From Drosophila miranda (Eukaryota > Arthropoda > Insecta > Diptera > Drosophilidae): DNA of 64,000 nucleotides. How positions within the stretch are numbered: the first letter of the stretch is position 1; each line of letters starts with the position of its first letter. Shown piece after piece: positions 39,545 to 53,200 of this stretch. The DNA lies in the NCBI RefSeq assembly GCF_003369915.1, contig NC_046674.1, forward strand, positions 26,229,657-26,293,656. Reading direction: 5' to 3'. The position numbers were made by a program, and so were the translations under genes. Below the pieces are notes generated by a model. It was not told the origin of the DNA and did not search any database. It worked only from the letters and a program-made list of their open reading frames with translations.

Positions 39545-40300
39545 TGCAATGAAGTCAAATAAATTGTGTGCTCATTTTTTATGAAATGATCATCAAACCC
39601 AAAATTGAGTATATGTACATACGTGTATGCCCTAGGGTGACCGAGCTATTGGTTACATACACCTGGGAGACGATATTTTCGATAAGAAAAATACGCCTTC
39701 AAAGAAACTGGAATGCTTACATTCCTGGTTCGAGGGCTGGTCTGTGATTACATTTATTTTTGTAACTCAATTGATTGTTAACAAAAACGTAACAAACACC
39801 CAAGCTATTGGTCAGACGGTTAAGTGTTGCACTGCAGCCAGCTTAAATGTCCGCGCTATAGTCTGCGATCAGGCAGCAGTAAGCACGGCGGCTCTTGAAA
39901 AAATAGACCGTGAAAGATTGATCAGTCCGCCAGTCCCTCAGTTCGTGTGCGATTAGGTACATCTATTCAAGAGTGTTATAAATAACTTCTTGAAACATGA
40001 CATAATTACACCAGTCGGAAAAGCGTTGTAGAAAAGTGAAAAAGTTATCGAAAAGTTTTATGAAGTCGATTCATTAAACTCTTTTCGTTTGGCACCTAAG
40101 CTAACAGAAAAGCACATCGATCCGAAACGATTTGATTACATGAAAACCAATTTGGCGGTCAACATGTTTTTAAATACGGTCAGCACAGGCATTCAAATGT
40201 TTGCTGATCGTGGTACTTTTGAAGACACGGATGCAGCCATTGCTTTGTGCTGGTCGGGGGTCGTCCTATTGGCGTTAGTCTGGGTCGCAAAGGTTTAAGT
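39545..40300 (+). mobile_element. P-element-type transposase fragment, copy B
   Basis: Near-identical to copy A from about 39706 to 40010, including the TAG (39954-39956). It extends further, with a frame 40089-40298 carrying NLAVNMFLNTVSTGIQMFAD and ending near the minisatellite. A small local change separates the copies at about 40026-40040. Confidence 0.6.
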
Positions 40301-40690
40301 ATGCTCAGCGTAAAAGATTCGTTGCGGTGGTTTGAAGACGCTCCTTGCAGATTGGGTGCGGAGGTTGAGCTCCGAAAAGAAAATTGGTTGCGGAGGTTCA
40401 CGTAGGCTCCGTGGAGAAAATTGGTTGCGGAGGTTCAGCTCCGAGGAAAAATTGGATGCGGAGGTTCAATTATGCTCTAAAGAGAAGATTGGGTGAGGAG
40501 GTTCAAGTACGCTCCATGGGGAAGATTGCGGTGGCTCAACTTCGAGGAAAAATTGGATGCGGAGGTTCAATTATGCTCTGAAGAGAAGATTGGGTGCGCA
40601 GGTTCAATTACGCTTCTTGGAGCAGATTGGGTGAGGAGGTTCAAGTACGCTCCATGGGGAAGATTGGGTGCGGTGGCTCAACTCCGAAGA
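40300..40690. repeat. Minisatellite array related to that at 25355
   Basis: At least nine diverged units with core ATTGG.TGCGGAGGTTCAA and unit lengths about 30-38 bp. The same core makes the array 15 kb away at 25355-25480. Confidence 0.7.
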
Positions 40691-40830
40691 AAATATAGAA
40701 TGTGAATTTTTACGCACGCGACTTGGCTTATATATCCTAAAGTCAGCTGTTCCTCCTCTTCCTTGGGAATAACATATCGCGTCAGAGTAGTCCTAACGCG
40801 TTCTTTGGGCTCAGCTTGGCTTTTGCGTAA

Positions 40831-41430
40831 TGGTCACACTATGCATATCGCTTGGTATTGTGACCGTTTTGCGGCTGTAGTATTGGACTGCGATGTTACT
40901 GTGTGAGAGCGTTGCCCTCGCGCTTTTGTGATTATTATTTCAAAACAACAGTCACTGCTCTGTTACGAATAACTTGTTGTTGACTTTTTTGCTTAAATCT
41001 TATTTTAGACACAAATAAATTAAAGGAAGCATATAAAATAAGCCTATTTTGTAGGAACTTAAATTATCAAGGGGGTAAAATTCTGTGTTTAGGGCTGAGG
41101 GTCCTCTCCTAATATTAAACCAAATATCAAAAGAGAGGAATATGATATCCAAGGCACATTAGCCCTTTGTCGACCAGTGGGCAATAAAATACACTCCACG
41201 TAAAATGTGAATATTGAAGAGTTTAACGCAGCTTAGGTGAGATATCTTTCGTGGTCTTTTTTTTAAGTTAAGATGAAGGATAGCATGTACCTAAAAGAGT
41301 AATTATTGTTTTGTATAATTTTCGGCGGTAGAACTCAAGTTTTTATCTAGTTTAAATAAATGGGGCTTAAGTGGGCTAAGTTCGTTTTTCATCCATATAT
41401 TTATGGTATATTTTGGTATATTTCTGAGGG
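40831..41430 (+). promoter_or_regulatory. Candidate Sec16 promoter region
   Basis: A perfect Motif 1 (TGGTCACACTA) lies at 40831-40841. Further on, 41405-41430 is GGTATATTTTGGTATATTTCTGAGGG (Motif 6), almost identical to the ABCB8-like promoter. Either could direct Sec16; which is used cannot be told by sequence. Confidence 0.45.
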
Positions 41431-42493
41431 TCAGTCTTTATATTGTATCGGTAAAGTCGCATCCCTAGTCGAGTTGGCATTTGCACGGCAGGAAAAGTTT
41501 TAATGGTTAAATAGACTACCAATTTAGCTACAACTAATTTAGTAAATGTATTTGTTAGTCAATATCGAGAACAGTTCTTTGTGCGTGTAAAACAACGAGT
41601 TTTTTGTGTAAGTAATGGCCCAAAATTGTCCATATCTCCGCTAATTGAAAGCTGTTGCGGAGCGGAGCAAAAAAAATAAAACGGACGGCCTGACAACTCT
41701 CATCCACTTGTACTTGCGTGCGTGTGTGTGTGTGTGTGTGTGAGCGGCTCTCAGAAGGCGGTGTGTGTGTGAGTTTCCTGTGTTAACACCAGTGTTATTT
41801 TTATAATAAATTGACAATGGCAACTGACCAAAGAGCCTAACCAAGAAGTATTATTATAGTACATATGAAGCAAGTGACAATCCGCAAGAATCTGGGGACT
41901 GGGGACATCCGCTGGGATCACCACCGCTATAGCCAATCTTTCCATCTCTCTCTCTCTCTCTCTTCAAACCACTGCTCCAATTATTTTTTTGTTTCGAGTG
42001 TTTTCACTTTTGACGTTCAAAGCAAAAGGAAAAAAGAGCGCATTGAAAATATTGAAATAATTTATATATACAACCGATCAGCCCATCGAAAATTATTAAC
42101 TTGCAAATCCAGAAATCAAGAAAAAAATTATCAAAACGAACTCACGAAAAACCTGCTGCGTTAAGAAGAGAGCGAAAACAGTGGTAAGGTAACCAGTAAC
42201 AGAAGAGGAAGAGAGAGGGATAGAGTAACAGCAGAGGTGGCTGAGGAGGGGAATGAACGGACGGACGGACCCAAAAGCAAACGTCCACGTAAACTTTTAA
42301 CGTTTTGCTTTTGATGTGTTTTTTTTCTGCATTTTTTCTTAACTGAACCGAGGTTCTGTTTTTTGTATTTTTTTTTTTGTATGGCGATAAGGATTTTATT
42401 TTATTTCATCGGAGAGCATAAGAAGAAACGGTAACTTTGCATACATATACATAATTCATCTGGAAAAACGGGTTTTTTCGTTACCGAGCTGTG
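41431..42493 (+). other. Sec16 5' UTR region with introns
   Basis: AT-rich leader with a (GT)n run at about 41725-41742 and a likely splice donor (GTAAGG) near 42184. No upstream coding exon is evident. Confidence 0.4.
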
Positions 42494-45400
42494 ATGTCTT
42501 GGCTGAAGGCTCGTGCTCGTGCCCGTGTGCTCAGCCTCACAGAGTCATTCAAGGAGGCCGGCAAGGGGGGGGAGGATGTAATAGAAGTGTGTGTGTCGTC
42601 CACTGCGGCGGATTCAATGGGTGAAACATTCCATGGAAATTATGCAAGAACTGGGCAGGAACAGGTAGTAGTAGCGCCCGCTGGCTTTTTGATTCGATTC
42701 GATTCCCTGCTCCTTCTGTGTGCAAGTGCGTATGTTTCCTGATAACTAATCATTGAAATTTCCTGTTCTTACAGCTAAAGGAGAGCCCGAACATGCTGCA
42801 TAACAATGCTTCCTGGCTGCCAACTCAGCAGCATCCTCAGCAGCATCCTCAGCAGCAGGCACAGCTGCAGCAGCACCAGGCACAGCAGCAGGCACATCTC
42901 CATCAGCAGCAACTGCAACACCAACAGCAGCAGCAGCCGCAGCCTGTCTATGCCAGCCAAATTTTTCAACAGCAACAGGCACCACCACCACTTGGCCAGC
43001 AGCAACAATACTGGCCAGAGGAGCAGCAGCACCCGCAGCAGCAGCAGCAGCACCCGCAGCAGCAGCAGCAGCACCCGCAGCAGCAGCAGCAGCCGCCGCT
43101 AAATTACAGCAACTACTTTGCAGTCCCAGGTGGTGGTCAGCAGGCGCCATCGAATCTGCCTCAGCCAGAGTTACATCCCCCTCAAATGTATTACCATCCT
43201 CCTCCACCTCAAACAACAACTCCGCAACATCAGATGAATCCCGAAGTCCCAATGGATTCCTTTGACAACAGTAGCAGCAGCATCCAGAATAACAACAACA
43301 TCAACACCGGCAGCACCAGCAGCGGACGGAACGATGGCTGGGGAGACTGGGGCGATTGGAATGAGACGAACAATAACAACAACAACAGCAACAACAATAG
43401 CCAGAGCCACAGCAACGAGGCCGTGCTGGAGCCACCGCCAAGTAACTTAGTCGAGGACGCATTCAACATGCAGGGGTCGCAGGGCAGCAGCTGGCAGGCC
43501 TTCGCCAACCACAACAACAACAGTAGCAAAAATTTGGAACTTCCGCCACCCGTGGAACAGCAGCCGCTACAGCCACCACCGCTACAGCCACCACCGCTAC
43601 AGCCACCACTGCTACAGCCGCTGCAGCAGCACCTCCAACAACTCCATTTGCAACAGCCTCCGCTAGAGGTGGGCCAGGAACCAGAACTAGATGCGATTGT
43701 GCCGCCGCGAGCCTTTCAGAATCAACCATCTGCGACTGGAGGGGCAGAAGAGGCACCAGGAGGAGTAGGTGGATTGGTGGCAATAGCTCCACCTGCTGCC
43801 CTGCCACCGATCACTGCCAGTCCAGGTGGCAACCCCTTCAAGCGTTCCACTGGACCCAGCAAACGGGTCAACATACTGGCTGCCACACAAGGAAGTGCCT
43901 CTGCTCCTCCGCAGCCGGCCACGGCACTCGCGCCACTACCAGCACAAGGTCCTGTGACAGCAGCAACAGCAGCAGTAGTAGCACCAACAGCTGGGGTAAT
44001 CTTTGGTCTGGCCGCAGAGCAGCAGCCGGAACATTTCAATATATTGACAACGCCGGCAGTTCCGGGATCGAGTCCCACAGTTGCATCCTCCATTTATGGA
44101 ATACCCGCGCCATCCACACAGCAGCAGCAGCTGGTGATTCCGCCATCACTCCACGAGTCGTCACCCCTGGAGATGGGGGCCGCCTATGAGAACCTGGAGG
44201 TACTAGCCGCACCCAACGACGAGCGGGCACAGTATCTGCAGACCAGTCACCTGTCGGAGCAGCCCGAGGGGGAGGGGGAAGCCAACTGGGAGGCGGAGAC
44301 GGATACTGGCCTGTTGCCGCCGCCCGGTTTGTCGCGTTTGGTGCTGGGCCAGCCGGAGTTGGAGCAGCAGCGACTCGTCACGGGCACCGAACAGCCACCG
44401 GCCACGGCCATGAATGTTGTTCAGGCGGCCCTTCATATGGAGGAGCGTCAGGCCGATGGCGAGGACACCTCCGAGGGGGAGCAGCCGCCCCTCCGTGTCG
44501 ATGATCGCAATCTCTATCAGACGCCGCCACGTCGTGTGGTGACGGGTGTGGAGACGACTCCCACCGTGTCTGTGCGGGAGCAGCGTGAGGTTGTCCTCGA
44601 TGGCGAGAATCTGGAGGATCGGGACGAGCCACCACCAAACCTTGCCTTAGGCGGAGTTCCGGCTGTCGTTCCGGAGCTGCCGCTACAGCAACAACAACAT
44701 CACAGCCTCCCCGAAGATGCCGAGGCCATGCATCACAATCCCGCATCACAGTCGGCTCCAGCGGCTGCCTCTTCCGGCGCCATCGCCTCTTACCAGCAGC
44801 CCCTGCAGCAGCTGCAGCAGAACCAGCAGCAACAACAGCAACAACAACAGCAGCAGCAGCAACAGAGATTGGAGAAGAAGCGTCCCCAAGCCGGCCACAG
44901 GATGTCGCGGATAGGAAATGCCTCATTGGACCTGGAGTCTGACGAGGAGTCGGACGATTTTCTGCTCAGCGAACGCGAGCGAGAACGCGACAGGGAGCAC
45001 GATCGACGAGACCTGCTCGATGATCGGCGCGAACGTCGTGGTGGTGGTGGGGGTCATGGCCACTACAACAACTACGACGGCGAGACGGAGGACTCTGTGC
45101 GGGGCGCCGGCCCACCCGGACCTGGGGAGAGCAAGTCCGTGCGGGACAGTCATCGCCGCAGCCACGAGGGCAACAGCCAGCCGTCGACGCATGGTCGGCG
45201 TCGCAATCCAGACACAGACCTGGAACGGGAGCGGGAACGCGATCGGGATCGGGAGCGCAACTGGCGCCGGCGATCGAACAAGTACCACAGCGGCGGAGAG
45301 GATCAGGAGCGTTACCCGGAGCACTCTCGCCGCTACAACAACAGCAACTACGATGGAGAGTCCGATGGTCCCGATTCGAGCCACATGGGCGCTGACAGCG

Positions 45401-47227
45401 AGATGCTGCTAGATGGAGGAAGCGTTGGCCCTGGCGGCGGACCCAGCAGCATAGGTGGCCGCAGCAGCAAGAATGGCGGCAGAGACCGCCAGAGACGCAC
45501 TGGGACCGCGCCCGAGGAAGACTACGACTATGATGACTATGAGCGAGAGCGTGGCCAATACTCGACTCGTCGCTCCATCAAGCAGTCGGAGAAGAGCAGC
45601 CGCCAGAGCGGTGGGAGGCGCGATCGCGATCGTGGTCATGAGGCCACCAGCGATCAACGGCCACAGAGGCGCAGCAACGATGATAGCACCCTGGAACGGC
45701 GACGTCGCCATCCGCATCCTGATCAACGGCACTGGGACGGGTACGAGGAGTACCGCCGGAAGAGCTCTCGCAACAGCGACCTGGAAAAGGAGCGCACCAA
45801 TGGCGGTGGTGGCGGCGGCGGCGGTGGCGGTGGCAGTGGCAGCTCCAAGCGACGCAACTACGCCCCGTATGCGGGAACTGGATACGATCCGTACGGAATG
45901 TACGAGCAGATGTCGAGAAATCCCCGAGCCTATGCGGACTCGTACGCCAAGTTCTATGCCCAAATGCTCAACTCGATGACGGCAGCGGCTCCGTACACCA
46001 TGGCCGGTGTCGCTCCGGCCCAGCACCAGCATCAGCAGCAGCAGACGATGATTAATGCAGGAGTCCAAATGACGGATGTCATACGGACGACTGGTAAGGA
46101 GGGTGACCTGCTTACAGAACGAGAACGGTAAGTGGACCAACTGGATCCTGTATCCTGCATCCGTTTTCAAAAACGGTTGACTTCAATCCTTCAGCCCGCC
46201 GCCCCCTCAGATCTTGCAGAAATCGAGACACTCGCTGGTGTTGAGCGTCACCAATGCGGTACCTTCCAATTGGAAAGCCGCCCTGTACTCCCTATGTGAC
46301 GTCACTCACGTATGGGTCTTGTCTGGATTCTGTTGCGACACTTTATTTGCTATAAGTGTTTCGTCGTCGAAGCTTTCCAAAGAGAGAAAGAGAGAGCGAG
46401 CTAGCGAGCTAGCGATTCTCTCATAATCTCTATCTCCCTCCAATTGGTGCCGCATTTGTCAAAAATCCATCCCTCTGCAAGGTCGCGAAGGGGTTAAAGG
46501 GTTTCGGGTATTGTCGATCGAGTATTGTTTTTTGCATTCCTTGAGTTTGTTGGTTTATCCGTTTTGTTAACTTTATACCTACAACCACCCACCCACCCAT
46601 ACATATGTGCGTGCATACATGTACCCGTATGTACATGTATATGTATGGCTATCTCTCTCCCTCTTAATCAGTCCTGATTCCCCATTCCCCCCTCGTTGAC
46701 GTAGCAATTGCTCCCTTATCCGTATCTGTATCTGTACCTGTATCTATGCCTCTCTCCGCGTGATGCTAATCTCAAATGTTGATTAACACGTGTATACCCA
46801 CCGCCTCCCACCCGTTCCACCTTCTGTTCCACCCGTTAATTGTTGAGGTTGGATTTTGGGAATTAACCCAAAGAAATGCTAATTTGTAGATACTCGTAAT
46901 GATTAGTTAATGGTTAGATAGAAAGAGGTTCTCGGTGTACTATCGTAATACCGATCGATCGTGTACTATCCTGTATGCGTATTGCCGTATTACCTTGCAC
47001 ACAACACACCCGCTCTTCATCCACCGTCATCATCGCCACCCACCCACCCACACACCCACTCATGAATCGATCTGTTCGTTCCGCTCAACCTGATCTTTCA
47101 TTCGCCTTGCGCATGCTCGCCTCAGCTTTCAGTTTTCTGTGCGTGTATGTAGGTGTATTCCCCTCTCACTCACTCACTGTTCCGTTTCGATCCGTTCCGG
47201 CTCCTGCTCCACTTCCATTCCATATTC

Positions 47228-47277
<50 letters not shown>

Positions 47278-50200
47278 TGTTGTTGTTTTCTACTAACAAA
47301 GCACATCAGAAGCAAAGCAATTGCAAAAGAAGCAAGCAATAGCAAAATCAAGGTACACCAACATTAAGGTATGGCAGTCCGCCGCGGCGCTCTCTCGCTC
47401 GGATCGCAGATGCAGCTACTATGTGAGCAGAGAATGGTAGATCCAGGTCCTGCAGTGGCTCACCTTACTTTTGGTATACCATGATCGTATACTGTGATCG
47501 TATATAACCTTTAAAACACTGTTCTCGTTTCTAACCAAATTCACAAAAACAAAACGCAAAAACGCCAAACATCATTTGTGCCTTCCTCCCTACTCCCCAT
47601 GTCTAGGTATACACACGCATACATACAAAATCAAGATAACGAATACCATCGTCGACATTATAACGAGCTGCTCTACCAGCAACAGCTCCAGCAACAGTTC
47701 CAGCACCAGCAGCAGCTACTGCAGCAGCTACAGCAGCAGCATGAGTTTCTTAACCGCAGCATGGTGGACATTGAGGCGGCGGCGGACAGCAGTGCCAGCT
47801 TCTATGGCGGCGGTGAATCGTTTAGCAGCCGGAGATTTATCTATGGGCATCATTTCCTGGCCAGTGCCCGATCGCTAAGCAATCTAAATGCGGCGGATAC
47901 GAATGGAACAGGACGAAGCTCACGTTGCAGCGGCCTATATTATGCTGGCTCTGAATGCGGCCTCGATATCAGGTGGTCACAAAATCTCAATGAAAAGTCT
48001 CTTTCTCTCTCTAAATATATCCAAACAACAAAGTCCCCCACTCTGCTGAGTCTTCGTTACTCTCCAGCTCTCGTAGGTCCTCCTTCTCCTTCCTCCTGGC
48101 ATCCGGGACGTTTTTATGCATTTACAAGGATCACAATGTCTGTCCCACTCCCACTCTCACTCCCCATCCCACTCACTCATGCTTTGGCTTTGTCCATTAC
48201 ATTCCATCTGTTTTGTTATGCGCCAGGGCTGTATGGAGGAAAGCGTTTGGGTTTCTATCGACTTATCGATTGCTTTTGGGCGCCCCATCTCTCAGGTCTA
48301 TCTTTTTCAGTGTCTCTCGCTGGGATGTGTTTTGGGGAGTTGTGGAGTTTTTTGGGGTGGGGGGAAATTAGTCCGTCCGACTGAATAGAATCTAAGCAAA
48401 TAATCAAATCATTTCATTCCGTTCCATTCCGTTCCATTCCGTTCCATTCTTCTCTCTTTTGTATCGTATCTCCTGACGAAACGTTTATACTCTGCTGCAT
48501 GCGGAGGGGCACTTTCTAAGCCCAACCTCTCGACGATCGATCCCCTGTCGCCTGTCCCCGTGTCCCATATATCCCTCCCCGCTGTCCTGCCTTCAGTTTT
48601 GCATGGAAAACTTTTGTTAGTTTCACATTTGATTTGTTTCCATTATTTTGTGTGTTGCCCTCCTTTCTCACTTTTCTACTCGTTTCTAATCTATTCCCTG
48701 ACTGTTTTTGCTGTTCTGCTCGCCCAGAGCTGGCGATGTGGCAGCAACTTCTCTGTCCTCTTACGGTGGCCTGGCTGCGGCTGCAGCTGCAGCTGCCCCG
48801 ACATCGGTGGCCCGTCCGCCCAGGAGGCGCACCCCACTTATGTACAACCGGCCGCATCTAGTAGCCTCGTACGCGATGAGCCTGCTACTGAAGGTGAAGC
48901 CAAAGTACGCCGGACGCGGCCGCCTGCGCAACGATGTGGAGGTGGCGGCACCGCGCTTCCGTGACGGCACAAGCAGTTTGCTGCGCATGTACCCGGGACC
49001 CCTGCAGGGCCGCAAGTTGCACAAGGACAAGATCATTAGTTTCTGCAAGGAGCAGATACGACTCGGCCCCACCCGCGGCTGCACGCTGCTGTATGCCACG
49101 CAGAAGAAGCCCCAGGGCTCCGTGGAGAAGTACCGGTCCTCGCACGCACTCATGTGGAATCTGCTCATCCTTCTGCTGCGCCAGAACGGGGTAAGTCATT
49201 TGTAATTCGTCGTTCACATTCACAGCGTATTCTGGGCATCCTTCATTAAGCTCCTCCACATTCTCTTTCGCCCCTTAGTACATTGCCGACACGGATGTGG
49301 GCGATCTGCTGCTGGAGAACCAGCAGGAGTATCCCTACAATCCGGCCGAGCTGGATACCGCGTCCGAAACAGAGCCCGACGCCTATCCCGAGGCATCGGA
49401 GCGAGCGGAGCCGGCTGTGGATTCGGAAGCTGAGAGCGAAGCGGCTGCCACCAGGGCCAGTCCATCCCCAGACGACGACGACGAAGAGCCTGCCGTTCCT
49501 GGCGCTGGGGCTGGTGCTGATGCCTCCAGCGGTGCTGGCGGCACGGGGAAAGGGAATCCAGCGACGCTATCGGAGCAGGCGGCCACGGACAAGTTCCGCA
49601 GCTATGTCCTGCGCGGCAATGTGGAGGAGGCTCTCCAGTGGGCCACCGATAACAACCTGTGGACGCACGCCTTCTTTCTGGCTCTGTACGAGGACCGCTA
49701 TGCCCTGACAGACGTGGCCCAGAAGTTCCTCAATCGCGCCATCAAGGCCAACGATCCGCTGCAGACGCTCTACCAGATGAAGAGCTGCCACACACCGGCC
49801 TGCGTCAGCCAGCTGAGGGACGAGCAGTGGGGCGACTGGCGCTCCCACCTCTCCATTCTCGTGACGAACAAGTCGCGCCAACCGGAGTACGATCGCAGCT
49901 CGGTGGTAGCCCTGGGTGACACGCTCTTCCAGCGCGGTGACATATATGCGGCCCACTTCTGCTATCTGGTCGCCCAGGAGGAGTTTGGACGATACGACAG
50001 CTCAGCCACCCAGCTGACGGCGCTAACGGCCAACGTTCCGAGGTAAATGGCAATGTCCAGTGCCCATCGATCATAGCTCAAAGATAGCACTTTTTAATAT
50101 TCTGATTCTGATCCACAGACTCATCCTGCTGGGCGCCTCCCACTACAAGCATTTCAACGAGTTTGCCAGCAACGAGGCCATCATCATGACGGAGATCTAC

Positions 50201-53200
50201 GAGTACGCCCGCTCGCTGTTCGACCAAAAGTTCAGCATTCCCAACTTCCAGCACTACAAGTTCCTGCTGGCCACGCGCATCCTCGACTATGGACAGCATT
50301 TCCGCTGCACCAACTACCTGGAGCAGATAGCCAAACACATTGAACTCAAGCCCGAGAGCTACGACAGTGATTTTATTCAGCGCGTAAGTTCTGAGAACCC
50401 TCTAATGCAACCCGCTTCCTTTAATCTCTGTGACGCCATGTGATGTGTTTTCTGTAGGTTTGCGGCCTGGCCGAGCGTTTGCGCTACCACGATCCCATCC
50501 TGATCAATCGGGTGTCGTTTGCAGGTCCTCCGATTGGCAACAACAGCGGCAGCAGCAGCAAGGACCCCGCCGCGCCTGAGGAGAAGGCCTGGTTGCGTCA
50601 GCTGCGTGACATGGCCGATATGGTGAGTGATCCACTCGAATCTCTCTGTGGAATTGTTTTCTCTTGACCGAGTTTTTGTTTGATTTTTGATTGGCAGGAG
50701 CTGCAGGTGCAGCAGCAACAGCATCAGGAGCTGCAGAGGCAGCAACAACAGCAACAACAGCAACAGCAGCAGAACGACATCGATCAGCAATTCGCGGAGG
50801 TGAACCAACAGTTCCGGGAGCTTAATATGCAATATGATGGTGGCAACTTAGAGGATACCCTACATCTGCCCAAGGAGCAGCCACCTTTGCCTGATGTGCA
50901 CCAGCAACAGCTGCCAGAGCAGCAGATGCACCAGCAGCAGCAATACTACGAGCCAACGCCGCAGACGCTGCTGCAGCCTCACGTACAGCCGCAGGAGGAG
51001 CTACCAACTGAACCGTATGGCCAGCAGACCCAACAGTTACAGCAGCAACCGCAACAGATGTACTACGATCCCAATGCAACAACAGCACAGCACTACGAGC
51101 AGCAACAGCAACAGCAGGTTGCTGCCCCCTATGGCGGCCACATAGAACCAGCGGCCGAGGCATATTCTGGTGGTGGCCAAACAGTGGATCCAGCAGCAGT
51201 TTCAGCTCCTGGCTATGGATATGACTACTGGTCGGGCACGCAGCAGCCGCCCTATGGCGATGAGGTGGGTGCTGGAATGATTTCCATATAGAAAGTGGTA
51301 GAATGTTTGTTTCTTTTGTTATTTATGTCCCTTGTGTCCCCTGATATGTCCTGCCCCTGATTCTTCCATGTGTTGTTTTGTTGTATTTGATTTCGTTCTA
51401 AGTTTCTGAGTTCTTTTCTGTCGTGACCCTTGACCCTTGTGTTCTGTTGTAGCCATGCAAATAGGAATCCATATAAATATGCTAACGAGTTTCTAATTCA
51501 AACACACACACACTTCAACGCACACACGCACACATTATTGGAATGCAGCGAACGGAAGGAATTGAGAATTTGAATGAGAACCAAGATACAGACACAGGAC
51601 ATGATGATAAGGATAAGGACAAGGAGGATGAACAGAAGATGTTACAGCTGCAACAAAAGCAGCAACAACATCAGCTTCAGCTGCACCTGCAACAGCACTT
51701 GCAACAGCATCAGCAGCAGCAAAAACTAAAGCAACAACCACACTATCGCAGTAACAGCAGCAACAATCCCTTGAAAGGCTCGAAGGCACCAGTTACAAAG
51801 TCTGGCATGGAGATGGAGAGGACAAAGACACTCCTCCGCCAAATGGCAGCATCCTCCGCTACTAAGCCACAGACAGCAGTCACAACACGTCTCACAAAAG
51901 CAGAACCAGCAGCAGCAGCAGAAGGAGCAATTGAGGCAGCAGAAGCGATGACAACGCCAGCGCCAGCAGCAACAAAGGCATTCAATTTGAATGATGTAAG
52001 TAGCTTTACTACCATAAATAAACGACACCAAGCTACCAGCAACAGCAGCAGCAGCAGCCACAGCAATATTTGCAACCGCAGCAGCATATCAACTACACCT
52101 GCCGCCGCCGCAGCAGCAGCAGCCATTCCTAAGCAATTAATTAGTTGTAGAAAATCGAACATCAGTCAAAATAGTTGTCATGTTTTATCAACGCCCAAAA
52201 CGCTTACAACGCCCACACGTTTCATAGCCGCTAGGGCGGCCATAGCGAAGTCCTCCACAGCGTCCAAGATTACAACAACCACAACCAGCGGAGGAATCAG
52301 AGGAGGAACAGCAGCTGGAGCAGGAGCAGGATCAGGAGTAGTTAAGCGGGTCAACTTTAACTTACCATCGACCATTGATGAGTCCTCCGAGCAGGAGCAG
52401 GAACTGGAAATCGAACAACAGAATGACAACAGTATGGCTTTGACTCAGGCCCAGCCGCATTTTAAGCCAACGGCCGCGGCCACTAGGCTCTGCCGCAAGC
52501 CGCACATAGTATTTAATGGGACCTATCCAATTGATATGCCTCTGAGTCAGGCGCAGGCGCAGGCCCAGTCCCAGACCCAGGCTCAGACTCAGTCCAAGAG
52601 CAACAGCTATGACCCCGAGGCGAATGCAGATCGCAGCGAGTTGCAGCGCTATCGGTACATGCTACGTGACTACGTGATCGATGAAGATGCCGAGGGCGAA
52701 GAGCAGGCCGAGGAAGACGACGAGTTTGCGGAGGAGCTGATGGGCTATGGGGATGAGGATGACTGCTACGATGACGACGATGATGATGGCAATGACGATG
52801 ACGATGATGACGACGAAGATGGCGACTACTATGGGATGGTGCAGGACCATGATTTCCTTAACAAATATGGCATCATCCAGAGCAAGCCATCGGCTGGACA
52901 AACTAGAGCTGGAGCTGGAACAGGAGCCTCAACCTCAGCGGTTGGGGCTGCCGCTGCACAGCCACAGCATGTGTGGTCCATGCAGGAGCTGATTGCGAAT
53001 CCCGCCATTCCGCTCAACTACAAGAAGATGTGCTCCGAGGTGGAGCAGAGTCTGAGTAAATTCGAGACGTATCTGGATAGCAAGCAGCAGCAGCAGCAGA
53101 AGAAGAAGGGAGGAGCAGTGCGAACCTACGAGATTGATGCACCCACCAGCAGCAGCCACAGTCAGGGGGAGGCGCTTAGTTCTAAGAAAAGATTGTAAAC